DNA of 64,000 bases from Pseudomonas mandelii (GTDB lineage Bacteria; Pseudomonadota; Gammaproteobacteria; Pseudomonadales; Pseudomonadaceae), in contig NZ_JAMYDU010000006.1 of NCBI RefSeq assembly GCF_024138395.1, positions 62,001-126,000 of the forward strand. The letters are read 5' to 3'. Positions within the stretch are counted from its first letter, which is position 1, and each line of letters starts with the position of its first letter. The notes under the pieces are model-generated. The model did not search any database and was not told the origin of the DNA. It worked only from the letters and a program-made list of their open reading frames with translations. Made by a program: the position numbers and the translations under genes. This document shows positions 33,009 through 40,795 of this stretch, piece after piece.

Positions 33009-33827
33009 ATGTCTGCAGTAGAACCCGTCGATAGCCAGGCCGGCGCCCAGCAAGAACTGCCTTTCGCCATGGTCTATGGCCAGGCGGTCATGGAAATGCC
33101 GCTGGACCTGTACATCCCGCCGGATGCGCTCGAGGTTTTTCTTGAGGCCTTCGAAGGCCCGCTCGACTTGCTGCTGTACCTGATCCGCAAACAGAACATC
33201 AACATCCTCGACATCCCGGTGGCGGAAATCACTCGTCAGTACATGGGCTATGTCGAGTTGATGCAGTCGGTGCGCCTGGAGCTGGCCGCCGAGTACCTGG
33301 TGATGGCCGCGATGCTGGCCGAGATCAAGTCGCGGATGCTGTTGCCGCGGGCTGAAACGATCGAAGACGAAGAAGACGATCCTCGCGCTGAGTTGATCCG
33401 CCGCTTGCAGGAGTACGAACGCTTCAAGGCTGCCGCCGAAGGCATCGATGGCCTGAGCCGCGTCGGTCGCGACGTGGTGGTGCCCAAGCTCGATGCCCCG
33501 GAAGCCCGGGCGCGTAAACTGTTGCCGGACGTGAGTCTGGAAGAGTTGCTGATGTCCATGGCCGAGGTCCTGCGCCGTGGCGACATGTTCGAAAGCCACC
33601 AGGTCAGCCGTGAAGCGCTGTCCACCCGCGAGCGCATGAGTGATGTACTGGAACGGCTCAAGGGCGGCGGTTTTGTGCCTTTTGTCGAGCTGTTCACCGC
33701 TGAAGAAGGGCGCTTGGGGGTGGTGGTGACCTTTATGGCGATCCTCGAACTGGTCAAGGAATCCTTGGTCGAGCTGGTGCAGAATGAGCCGTTCGCGGCG
33801 ATCCATGTCCGGGCCCGAGCCGAATAA
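33009..33827 (+). CDS. scpA: Segregation and condensation protein A
   Basis: A 272-residue kleisin linking the SMC heads with ScpB. The N-terminal FEGPLDLLLYLIRKQNINILDIPVAEI is the ScpA signature. The middle part LAAEYLVMAAMLAEIKSRMLLP is followed by the linker and a C-terminal winged helix (VVVTFMAILELVKESLVELVQ). About 40 residues precede the signature, typical of pseudomonads. The ATG follows the yciO stop directly. scpB follows after 11 bases. No smc gene lies in the window. Confidence 0.95.
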   Translation: MSAVEPVDSQAGAQQELPFAMVYGQAVMEMPLDLYIPPDALEVFLEAFEGPLDLLLYLIRKQNINILDIPVAEITRQYMGYVELMQSVRLELAAEYLVMAAMLAEIKSRMLLPRAETIEDEEDDPRAELIRRLQEYERFKAAAEGIDGLSRVGRDVVVPKLDAPEARARKLLPDVSLEELLMSMAEVLRRGDMFESHQVSREALSTRERMSDVLERLKGGGFVPFVELFTAEEGRLGVVVTFMAILELVKESLVELVQNEPFAAIHVRARAE

Positions 33828-33838
33828 CGAGTTGAATC

Positions 33839-34849
33839 ATGAACCTGACTGAACCCCGCGAGCTGGCGCCATTGCTTGAAGCCTTTCTGTTGGCCTCGGG
33901 AAAACCGCAATCGCTTGAACGCCTGTTCGAACTCTTCGAAGAAGGCGAGCGGCCCGAGCCCCCTGTTTTCAAGAAAGCGCTGACGATTCTGGCCAAATCC
34001 TGCGACGGTCGTGCTTTCGAGTTGAAGGAAGTCGCCTCCGGGTATCGCCTGCAAATCCGCGAAAAATTCGCGCCGTGGGTCGGACGCTTGTGGGAAGAGC
34101 GGCCGCAGCGTTACTCCCGCGCCATGCTCGAAACCATGGCCCTGATCGCCTATCGCCAGCCGATCACCCGGGGCGAGATCGAAGACGTGCGCGGCGTGGC
34201 AGTCAACAGCCACATCGTCAAAACCCTGTTGGAGCGTGAGTGGATCCGCATCGTCGGGTACCGCGACGTGCCTGGCAAACCCGCGATGTTCGCCACCACC
34301 AAGGCGTTTCTCGATCACTTCAACCTGAAAAACCTCGATGACCTGCCGCCGCTCGCCGAACTGCGTGAGCTGGAACCTGATCCGGTCCTCGATTTCGACG
34401 ACGCGCCGGTGCCGCAAGGCTTGCAGGAACTGGCCGACGCCAGCGCCGAGCCGGAGGAGCCGAAGGAAGAAACCAGTTTCCACACATTGTTGCTGGAACT
34501 GGACACCATGGAAGAAGGACTCAAGACCGACTTCGACGATTTGCTGCGGGATGGGGCGGTGACCGAGAGCGAAGGGGAGTTGGCAGAGCCCGAGCCTGAT
34601 ACCGAAGTTGAACCTCAGATCGAGGCTGAAGCCGAAGTCGAATCAGAACAGGAACCAGAGCCAGAGCCAGAGCCAGAGCCAGAACAGGAAGATGACATCC
34701 TTGGCGTCGCCGAAGCTCGCGAAAAGCTCCTGGCTGCCGTCGCCGCGCTTGAACAGTCGAAACCCGAGCCCGAGCTGACCGACGAAGAAGCCGAAGCCAA
34801 GGCTCTGGCAGAAGCCATCGAAGCCGAACGCCGCCAGTTCGAAGATTGA
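33839..34849 (+). CDS. scpB: Segregation and condensation protein B with long acidic tail
   Basis: A 336-residue protein. Residues 1-165 hold the two winged helices of ScpB (LEAFLLASGKPQSLERLFEL; MLETMALIAYRQPITRGEIE; VGYRDVPGKPAMFATT). The remaining half is an acidic, low-complexity tail, including an EPEPEPEPEPEQ run around residues 272-284 and many Glu/Ala pairs. Family members are commonly about 200 residues, so the tail is an extension common to pseudomonads but variable. The run is encoded by hexanucleotide repeats and could change length by slippage. Confidence 0.93.
   Translation: MNLTEPRELAPLLEAFLLASGKPQSLERLFELFEEGERPEPPVFKKALTILAKSCDGRAFELKEVASGYRLQIREKFAPWVGRLWEERPQRYSRAMLETMALIAYRQPITRGEIEDVRGVAVNSHIVKTLLEREWIRIVGYRDVPGKPAMFATTKAFLDHFNLKNLDDLPPLAELRELEPDPVLDFDDAPVPQGLQELADASAEPEEPKEETSFHTLLLELDTMEEGLKTDFDDLLRDGAVTESEGELAEPEPDTEVEPQIEAEAEVESEQEPEPEPEPEPEQEDDILGVAEAREKLLAAVAALEQSKPEPELTDEEAEAKALAEAIEAERRQFED
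34655..34684 (+). repeat. In-frame hexanucleotide tandem repeat in scpB
   Basis: Four exact copies of ccagag (34655-34678) followed by ccagaa (34679-34684), encoding alternating Pro-Glu. Because the unit is six bases, gain or loss keeps the scpB frame. Confidence 0.9.
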
Positions 34850-34856
34850 GCCCGCC

Positions 34857-34957
34857 AAAAGATCGCAGCCTGCGGCAGCTCCTACGGGATCGGTGTTCAC
34901 CGAAATATCGCGGATGAACACCGATCCCGTAGGAGCTGCCGCAGGCTGCGATCTTTT
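34857..34957. repeat. Long near-perfect palindrome, class C REP
   Basis: Arms of about 43 bases (left begins aaaagatcgcagcctgcggc, right is its reverse complement) flank a 14-15 base centre. It lies in the 311-base gap between scpB and rluB. The rest of that gap holds the rluB leader with GGAGG at 35148-35152 and no gene. Confidence 0.92.
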
Positions 34958-35160
34958 GATCTTGTTTCCCTCGGGGTGCCACCGGTCGGCGGAAAAACAA
35001 ATAACCTTCTGTCGATCAGCTAGTCTCTGATGCGCGAACCTCTTCATGAGCGTATGATTCGCGACCCTTCGGCGATCGCTTCGCCAAGTACACAGATTTA
35101 TAACGCTTCAGGACCCTCAATCCAGAGCATCCTGAACAGACCACACCGGGAGGTGCCCAG

Positions 35161-36429
35161 ATGAGTATCAACGACCAGAAAGACGACCAGGAAATCGGCC
35201 CAGCAGGCGAAAAGCTGCAGAAAGTCCTCGCCCGCATCGGCGTCGGCTCGCGCCGTGACGTAGAAGCCTGGATCAGCCACGGCCGCATCAAGGTCAATGG
35301 CAAAGACGCCACCCTCGGCCAGCGTGTCGACTTGCATGACGCCATCACCATCGATGGCCGGGTGATCAAGCGCGAAGAAGCCGCCGAGTCGGTACGCCGC
35401 GTGATCATGTACAACAAACCCGATGGTGAGATCTGCACCCGTAATGACCCTGAAGGTCGTCCGACCGTGTTCGACAAGATGCCGCGTCCGAAAGAAGGTC
35501 GCTGGATCAACATCGGTCGTCTGGACATCAACACCACCGGTTTGCTGATGTTCACCACCGACGGTGAATTGGCTAACCGCCTGATGCACCCTTCCTACGA
35601 AATGGACCGTGAATACGCGGTACGGGTACGTGGCGAAGTCGACGACGAGATGATTGAACGCCTGAAGGCAGGCGTGGTGCTCGAAGACGGCCCGGCCAAG
35701 TTCACCGACATCAAACAGGCTCCGGGTGGCGAAGGTTTCAACCACTGGTACCACTGCGTGGTGATGGAAGGTCGTAACCGCGAAGTCCGTCGTCTGTGGG
35801 AATCCCAGGGCCTGGTGGTCAGCCGCCTGAAGCGCGTGCGTTTCGGTCCGGTGTTCCTCAACTCCGACCTGCCGATGGGCCGCTGGCGCGAAATGAGTCA
35901 GTACGAAGTCGACATTCTCAGTGCCGAAGTCGGCCTGACGCCGGTGGCGATGCCGCAAATGAACGCCAAGAGCAAAGACAAGCTCGATCGCATGCAGCGT
36001 AAATCGTCGCGTCCGATGGGCAAGACCGAGCGCGTGCGTACGTTGCGTCCAGCAGCCGGTGGCCAGACAGCTGTTGCTCCGCGTGATTCCCGCGAGCCGC
36101 AGATCGAAGGCGAACGTCCGGCTCGCAAGCCGGCACCACGCCAGGACGGCGAGCGCGGTCCACGTACGCCGCGTCCGGCCAATGGCCGCACTGAGCGCGG
36201 CGAAGGCCGTGGCGCTCCGTCCGGTGGTCGTAGCGATCGCGGCGCGCCTGCCGGTCGTGGTACGCCCGTGGCAGACCGTCCGGCCGATACCAAGCGCCCG
36301 GCCAAGCCGGCACCGAAGAAACGCCCAGGCATCGTGCTGGTCGACCGTGACGCGCCATCGGGCAAACGCCGCGGCGCGCCAGCCGGTTCCGGCCAGCGTC
36401 CAGGCTTTGGTCGTCGCAAGCCTGAGTAA
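35161..36429 (+). CDS. rluB: 23S rRNA pseudouridine(2605) synthase RluB with basic tail
   Basis: A 422-residue enzyme that converts U2605 of 23S rRNA to pseudouridine. An S4 RNA-binding domain (about 18-80, LQKVLARIGVGSRRDVEAWI) precedes the RsuA-type catalytic domain with the nucleophile in NIGRLDINTTGLLMFT. GRNREVRRLWESQG and RVRFGPVFL follow. From about residue 290 a long Arg/Pro/Gly-rich tail extends to the end, likely disordered RNA-binding sequence. GGAGG precedes the ATG. A strong terminator follows. Confidence 0.95.
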   Translation: MSINDQKDDQEIGPAGEKLQKVLARIGVGSRRDVEAWISHGRIKVNGKDATLGQRVDLHDAITIDGRVIKREEAAESVRRVIMYNKPDGEICTRNDPEGRPTVFDKMPRPKEGRWINIGRLDINTTGLLMFTTDGELANRLMHPSYEMDREYAVRVRGEVDDEMIERLKAGVVLEDGPAKFTDIKQAPGGEGFNHWYHCVVMEGRNREVRRLWESQGLVVSRLKRVRFGPVFLNSDLPMGRWREMSQYEVDILSAEVGLTPVAMPQMNAKSKDKLDRMQRKSSRPMGKTERVRTLRPAAGGQTAVAPRDSREPQIEGERPARKPAPRQDGERGPRTPRPANGRTERGEGRGAPSGGRSDRGAPAGRGTPVADRPADTKRPAKPAPKKRPGIVLVDRDAPSGKRRGAPAGSGQRPGFGRRKPE

Positions 36430-36449
36430 TCGGTAAGCGCTGCATGAAA

Positions 36450-36478
36450 AACGCCATCCTTCGGGATGGCGTTTTTTT
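36450..36478 (+). terminator. Rho-independent terminator after rluB
   Basis: Ten-base stem aacgccatcc/ggatggcgtt with a TTCG tetraloop and a run of eight or nine T, 20 bases after the stop. Confidence 0.95.
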
Positions 36479-36515
36479 TGGGCTGTATTTAGTTTTGTGG
36501 TGTTTATGAGGGCCT

Positions 36516-36607
36516 CTTCGCGGGCAAGCCTCGCTCCTACAGATGTTGTGCCGAACGCAAACCCGTGACCAACCGAAACCCTGTAGGAGCGAGGCTTGCC
36601 CGCGAAG
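36516..36607. repeat. REP doublet, class A
   Basis: Inverted arms cttcgcgggcaagcctcgct and its complement around about 45 bases. It lies between the convergent rluB and M29-like genes. Confidence 0.92.
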
Positions 36608-36638
36608 ACATTGGTCGCATCACCGCAAAAACTGGATG

Positions 36639-37604
36639 CTAGAAAACAAACCGCCCATCAAACACCGGGTCGTCATCCAGCGCCAACACGCCGCTGGAGA
36701 AGATCAGGTCCAAATGATGGCTGCCCTTGGCACCACCGCCCAAGCCCAGGTGCAAGCCGCAATGGCGCTCCTCGAACCCGGCGTTGCGCGCATACAAATC
36801 TTTCACGCCTTCGTTGGTGCCGATCCCCAGCTCCTCGATTCGCCGATTGGACGGATTGGCGTCCAGGTACTTGTTGAAGTCATGTTCCAGCCCCGGCACG
36901 TCGGTGGCGATTTTGCTGATGGTCGAGTTTTCGATCCACAACTCCAGCGGTGACGCCAATACGCCGTATTTGCGGGCAAATGGAATCGTACTGAGGAAAG
37001 TCCCCATAAACTTCACCCGCCCATTAATGGCCTCGCTATGAGTAGCGATCTCGCCGGGCGCCAGGTCGAAGTTGCCGATACCGTTGATGTCGGTCCACTT
37101 CTTGATACTGCTCAAGGGTGTTTCGAACCACGACCCATGATCATCTTTGAAACTCAGGGTAGTGGCGTGGGACATGCGCTGGATCAAGTGGCTGTTCAAC
37201 CCGGCAATTCGCTGCGGTGTGACACTGAAAGTGTCGTAGAAGTAATCGCCGTAATCCTTGAACAACAACGACTTTTTCCAGTTCTCCGCCATCACGCCCT
37301 GCAGCGCGCGGACAAACTCCGGGCCGTCGGGACGCGGGTTGGGCAGGGTGGAGGAGTCGTAGAAGAAAATGTACAGATCGCTGTCGGTAATCGCCCGGGT
37401 CAGCAATTCGGTGGGTTCGAGGTCCAGACGCATCGCGCTGAAGCTGAACCGTGGGTTGTTACCGGCCTGTTCGGCAATGGCGCAGGTCAGTGCCTCGTAA
37501 TCAGCGGTATGGCCGAGCAAGACCTTCGCCGGGTTGATACCGGCAACGGCAGGGTGATGTTCGAGGTAGTAAAGGAAATGCGAGATGGCGCGTTGCTTAT
37601 CCAT
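36639..37604 (-). CDS. M29 aminopeptidase / NicX-like metalloenzyme
   Basis: A 321-residue cytoplasmic-looking protein, no signal peptide. The C-terminal part holds the recognisable motifs: IEELGIGTNEGVKD, a conserved Glu/Asn turn typical of M29-like proteins, FEERHCGLHLGLGGG, and SHHLDLIFSSG, whose H-x-D spacing resembles the metal site of NicX (2,5-dihydroxypyridine dioxygenase) and M29 aminopeptidases. LELWIENSTISKI fits the strand before it. So it is probably a metal-dependent peptidase or ring-cleaving oxygenase, but the reaction is unknown. GGGAGG lies five bases before the ATG. It follows a 45-residue peptide gene and a hairpin on the same strand, suggesting that the enzyme acts on, or with, that peptide. 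Confidence 0.65.
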   Translation of the reverse strand: MDKQRAISHFLYYLEHHPAVAGINPAKVLLGHTADYEALTCAIAEQAGNNPRFSFSAMRLDLEPTELLTRAITDSDLYIFFYDSSTLPNPRPDGPEFVRALQGVMAENWKKSLLFKDYGDYFYDTFSVTPQRIAGLNSHLIQRMSHATTLSFKDDHGSWFETPLSSIKKWTDINGIGNFDLAPGEIATHSEAINGRVKFMGTFLSTIPFARKYGVLASPLELWIENSTISKIATDVPGLEHDFNKYLDANPSNRRIEELGIGTNEGVKDLYARNAGFEERHCGLHLGLGGGAKGSHHLDLIFSSGVLALDDDPVFDGRFVF

Positions 37605-37632
37605 GTAGTCCTCCCTGACAAACCGAGAAAGT

Positions 37633-37663
37633 GGCAGGCACCACCGGCCGGATCATGCCTGCC
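37633..37663 (-). terminator. Hairpin between peptide and enzyme genes (leaky terminator or processing site)
   Basis: Stem ggcaggca (37633-37640) with tgcctgcc (37656-37663) and a 15-base GC-rich loop. In the minus direction it is followed by actttctcgg, a weak T stretch. Placed between a short peptide gene and its downstream enzyme, it could set their relative expression. Confidence 0.5.
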
Positions 37664-37671
37664 GGGATGTC

Positions 37672-37809
37672 TTACAGAGGCCACATCGCCGTGCCGAACG
37701 GAACAACCGCGTCGGCTTGCATCATTTCGACGGCGGCTTCATGGGTCGGTGCTTCAAACCAATCGTCCAGTTGCAGTTCAGTGTCCAAGTCTTTGTCTGG
37801 TGCTTGCAT
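37672..37809 (-). CDS. 45-residue peptide, possible substrate or partner of the M29-like enzyme
   Basis: A short gene read directly from the sequence: ATG at 37809 with AGGAG eight bases upstream, 45 residues, TAA at 37674. It is acidic, starts MQAPDKDLDTELQLDDWFEA, has a central MMQADAVV, and ends in the hydrophobic PFGTAMWPL. No signal peptide or membrane helix; no cysteine. The acidic leader-like front and distinct C-terminal core, close ahead of a metalloenzyme, resemble precursor peptides of ribosomally made, modified products. That is inference. It could instead be a small regulatory subunit. Confidence 0.6.
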   Translation of the reverse strand: MQAPDKDLDTELQLDDWFEAPTHEAAVEMMQADAVVPFGTAMWPL

Positions 37810-38334
37810 GGTGAATCTCCTAGATGATTTCTTCGGGTAAGAACAGCTTCGGTAAGATCACTTTTGATAAGAGCAGTGGCGTGTTTTTCACTCGTTGAAG
37901 AGCGCGCCAACGTGCCGGTCGATGCGGCTCGGCAAGTCGCTGAAAACCTAGTTCACAGGGTTTTGGAATGCAAAAAAATAATTAAACAATTTCCGTTTGA
38001 ACTATTTATTCCATTTTTCGAAAGCCGATTTTCTTAATAAAAAACAGAAAACTAAGCAGGATATTTCCTTAGGAAGCTTCCTATCGTCAATTTACAGTCA
38101 GTTGGCCTTTTGATCTGATTCGGAAAATTTACGTTACGCATTGTCAATAAAACCTTACGCAAAGCGCCCTTAAGCCCCGTGGAATGCGGCGATGGAAAGA
38201 TCTGTAAGGAAAACCTTCCGCCAACCGCCGGGTTTGTAGTCTTCAAGGGCTCTGGCACGCTTGTTTCGGCAGCGCAGGAAGGGTGAGATGCGCCCCATGC
38301 CTGTCGTGCAGGTGCATAACAAGAAGGAGGCGCA
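37810..38334. other. AT-rich 525-base intergenic control region
   Basis: No gene seen. The part at about 37960-38170 is markedly AT-rich against the genome. It holds a perfect 14-base palindrome TAGGAAGCTTCCTA (38070-38083), and two direct TTACGCA repeats (38134-38140 and 38155-38161) exactly 21 bases apart, two helical turns. The region lies between the peptide gene (minus) and a 48-codon ORF (plus), so it likely carries divergent promoters and regulator sites. No promoter could be fixed with certainty. Confidence 0.55.
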
Positions 38335-38481
38335 ATGAACGCCGTGACTCATCTTTATCTCTCCCCAAAGGGCGATTTTTCCGCTGCCCTTATCGATGAC
38401 CTGCAAAGGTCTGACTCAATTTTTGCAGTCGCCCGAGACCCTCGAGGCGGACACAGGCAATCCCGGCAACCGACGCGCTGA
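38335..38481 (+). CDS. 48-codon ORF with consensus ribosome site, unknown
   Basis: ATG at 38335 preceded by AAGGAGG at a seven-base optimal distance, TGA at 38479-38481. The peptide begins MNAVTHLYLSPKGDFSAALI and ends in an Arg/Gln-rich stretch (GGHRQSRQPTR). The front looks protein-like and the tail does not, so it may be a truncated remnant or a leader ORF. Nothing was recognised. The Shine-Dalgarno match is the best in this neighbourhood, the main reason to list it. Confidence 0.4.
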   Translation: MNAVTHLYLSPKGDFSAALIDDLQRSDSIFAVARDPRGGHRQSRQPTR

Positions 38482-38515
38482 TCCAGCGGTGTCTGGCAGC
38501 AGGGGGTTACAGGTG

Positions 38516-38521
38516 TACAAT
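38516..38521 (+). promoter_or_regulatory. Candidate -10 element upstream of the aroP leader
   Basis: TACAAT lies 129 bases before the 20-codon leader ORF. The -35 region around 38493-38498 (TCTGGC) is weak. Assigned only because a transcript covering leader and permease needs a start near here. Confidence 0.3.
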
Positions 38522-38649
38522 GCGCCGCGTTTTAACTGTGACCCTCTGCGCAACTGCGCAAACTTCAAGGCTACCCGCCTTGTTCACTCCGCCGCGTCAC
38601 GAGCGTGTCGGGTTCGATTTCGTCACAGATAAAAACAAACAGGTGACGC

Positions 38650-38712
38650 ATGACTGTCGTAAAAACGCTGAACTCCTGGTGCCTGCGCTGGGGTTTGATC
38701 GGCGCTGCTTGA
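38650..38712 (+). CDS. 20-residue Trp-containing candidate leader peptide of aroP
   Basis: ATG at 38650 with AGGTG four bases upstream, 20 codons, TGA at 38710-38712, 60 bases before the permease ATG. The peptide has two tryptophans four residues apart in NSWCLRWGLIG, unusual for a chance 20-codon ORF. Its position and Trp content recall regulatory leaders such as TnaC. An inverted pair gctgct (38704-38709)/agcagc (38726-38731) overlaps its stop. A role in sensing tryptophan is inference. Confidence 0.45.
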   Translation: MTVVKTLNSWCLRWGLIGAA

Positions 38713-38772
38713 AATCGCAACCGAGCAGCAACGTCTACCGAACATCATCAAACCTTGCGTGAGACCTTTTTC

Positions 38773-40185
38773 ATGAGTGGACAAAACTCGCATTCAGGCG
38801 AGCTGAAACGCGGCCTGAAAAATCGCCATATTCAACTGATCGCCCTCGGTGGCGCGATCGGTACCGGGTTGTTCCTCGGCTCGGCCGGCGTGCTCAAATC
38901 CGCTGGCCCGTCGATGATTCTCGGCTACGCCATTTGCGGCTTCATCGCTTTCATGATCATGCGCCAACTCGGTGAAATGATTGTCGAAGAGCCGGTCGCC
39001 GGTTCTTTCAGCCACTTCGCCCACAAATACTGGGGCGGTTTTGCCGGCTTCCTGTCGGGCTGGAACTGCTGGATTCTGTACATCCTGGTGGGCATGTCCG
39101 AGCTGACCGCGGTCGGCAAATACATCCACTACTGGGCGCCGGATATCCCGACCTGGGTCTCGGCCGCCGGGTTTTTCGTACTGATCAACCTGATTAACCT
39201 GGCCAACGTCAAAGTCTTCGGTGAGGCCGAGTTCTGGTTCGCGATCATCAAAGTCGTGGCGATCGTCGGCATGATTGCCTTGGGCAGCTATCTGCTGGTC
39301 AGCGGCAACGGCGGCCCACAAGCCTCTGTGACCAACCTTTGGGAGCACGGCGGCTTCTTCCCGAACGGCGTCAGCGGTCTGGTGATGGCCATGGCGATCA
39401 TCATGTTCTCCTTCGGCGGCCTGGAAATGCTCGGTTTCACCGCAGCCGAAGCCGACAAACCGAAAACCGTGATCCCGAAAGCCATCAACCAGGTGATCTA
39501 CCGGATTCTGATTTTCTACATCGGTGCGCTGGTGGTCCTGTTGTCGCTGACTCCTTGGGACAGCTTGCTGACGACACTGAACGCGTCCGGCGATGCCTAC
39601 AGCGGTAGCCCGTTCGTGCAAGTGTTCTCGATGCTCGGCAGCAACACCGCCGCGCACATCCTCAACTTCGTGGTCCTGACCGCGGCGCTGTCGGTGTACA
39701 ACAGCGGCACCTACTGCAACAGCCGCATGCTGCTGGGCATGGCCGAGCAGGGCGATGCGCCGAAAGCCTTGGCGAAGATCGACAAGCGCGGCGTGCCGGT
39801 GCGTTCGATTCTGGCGTCGGCTGCCGTGACCCTGGTCGCGGTGCTGCTGAACTATTTGGTTCCGCAACATGCACTGGAGTTGTTGATGTCGTTGGTGGTG
39901 GCCACCCTGGTGATCAACTGGGCGATGATCAGCTTCTCGCACTTCAAGTTCCGCCAGCACATGAACAAGACCAAACAGACGCCGTTGTTCAAGGCCCTGT
40001 GGTACCCGTACGGTAACTATGTTTGCCTGGCGTTCGTGGTGTTCATCCTTGGCGTGATGCTGCTGATCCCGGGCATCCAGATCTCTGTGTATGCGATTCC
40101 GGTGTGGGTCGCCTTCATGTGGATCTGCTACGGCATCAAGAACAAGCGTAGTGCGCAGCAGGCGTTGCAGGCTGCAGTGAAATAA
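38773..40185 (+). CDS. aroP: Aromatic amino acid permease, AroP-like (APC family)
   Basis: A 470-residue inner-membrane proton-coupled transporter with 12 hydrophobic segments. The amino-acid-transporter front [20 protein letters not shown] and the first-helix unwinding GTGLFLG, plus [20 protein letters not shown] and [20 protein letters not shown], are typical of the AroP/PheP subfamily importing Phe, Tyr and Trp. ATG at 38773; a TTG at 38755 adds six residues. It lies a few kilobases from phhABC/phhR, as aroP2 does in P. aeruginosa (PA0866), supporting a role in aromatic amino acid catabolism. Confidence 0.9.
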   Translation: MSGQNSHSGELKRGLKNRHIQLIALGGAIGTGLFLGSAGVLKSAGPSMILGYAICGFIAFMIMRQLGEMIVEEPVAGSFSHFAHKYWGGFAGFLSGWNCWILYILVGMSELTAVGKYIHYWAPDIPTWVSAAGFFVLINLINLANVKVFGEAEFWFAIIKVVAIVGMIALGSYLLVSGNGGPQASVTNLWEHGGFFPNGVSGLVMAMAIIMFSFGGLEMLGFTAAEADKPKTVIPKAINQVIYRILIFYIGALVVLLSLTPWDSLLTTLNASGDAYSGSPFVQVFSMLGSNTAAHILNFVVLTAALSVYNSGTYCNSRMLLGMAEQGDAPKALAKIDKRGVPVRSILASAAVTLVAVLLNYLVPQHALELLMSLVVATLVINWAMISFSHFKFRQHMNKTKQTPLFKALWYPYGNYVCLAFVVFILGVMLLIPGIQISVYAIPVWVAFMWICYGIKNKRSAQQALQAAVK

Positions 40186-40202
40186 CTCAGCGCGCAGATA
40201 CA

Positions 40203-40236
40203 ACAAACCCGGCCAATGTGCCGGGTTTGTCGTTTT
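40203..40236 (+). terminator. Rho-independent terminator after aroP
   Basis: Perfect 11-base stem acaaacccggc/gccgggtttgt with a 6-base loop, followed by cgtttt. Confidence 0.9.
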
Positions 40237-40255
40237 ATGGGTTCATACAAAACCC

Positions 40256-40345
40256 TGTAGGAGCGAGGCTTGCCCGCGAAGAAGACGCCGCGGTTCATCA
40301 GGCAAACCGCGTTATCGTTCTTCGCGGGCAAGCCTCGCTCCTACA
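40256..40345. repeat. REP doublet, class A
   Basis: Inverted arms tgtaggagcgaggcttgccc and its complement around about 40 bases, between the aroP terminator and arfB. Confidence 0.93.
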
Positions 40346-40381
40346 AGGTATTCTGGCGGTCCTGATATCGGACTTTTTTCC

Positions 40382-40795
40382 ATGCTGGTGATTTCCAACA
40401 ACGTCCATCTGCCGGATGCCGAGATTGAGTTGACGGCCATTCGCGCCCAGGGCGCCGGTGGGCAGAACGTCAACAAGGTCTCCAGCGCCGTGCACCTGCG
40501 CTTCGACATTCCGGCCTCGTCTTTGCCCGAGTTCTACAAGGAGCGGCTGCTGGCGCTGCGTGACAGTCGCATCACCAGCGAAGGCGTGTTGATCATCAAG
40601 GCCCAGCAGTACCGCACGCAGGAGCAGAACCGTGCCGATGCGCTGGAGCGGCTGACCGAGTTGATCCTCAGCGCCACCAAAGTGGAAAAGAAACGCCGCC
40701 CGACCAAGCCGACCCTCGGTTCGAAGAAGCGTCGGCTCGAATCCAAGACCAAACGCGGCAGCATCAAGGCTGGACGTGGCAAGGTGGATTTCTAG
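40382..40795 (+). CDS. arfB: Alternative ribosome-rescue factor ArfB (YaeJ)
   Basis: A 137-residue peptidyl-tRNA hydrolase that rescues ribosomes stalled on non-stop mRNA. The catalytic GGQ lies in [20 protein letters not shown] (about residues 26-28). The C-terminal tail is rich in Lys/Arg ([24 protein letters not shown]), the part that sits in the empty mRNA channel. Length and tail fit ArfB rather than release factors. Its last four bases overlap the convergent MFS gene. Confidence 0.95.
   Translation: MLVISNNVHLPDAEIELTAIRAQGAGGQNVNKVSSAVHLRFDIPASSLPEFYKERLLALRDSRITSEGVLIIKAQQYRTQEQNRADALERLTELILSATKVEKKRRPTKPTLGSKKRRLESKTKRGSIKAGRGKVDF

Noticed and set aside
32544..33806. 420-codon minus-strand frame across yciO and scpA
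   Set aside because: Spans two well-supported genes on the other strand and has shadow-like His/Gln/Arg-rich composition.
38794..40206. 470-codon open frame on the minus strand opposite aroP
   Set aside because: Shadow of a GC-rich coding gene: composition dominated by His/Gln/Arg/Asp, no domain, and the opposite strand encodes a complete APC permease.
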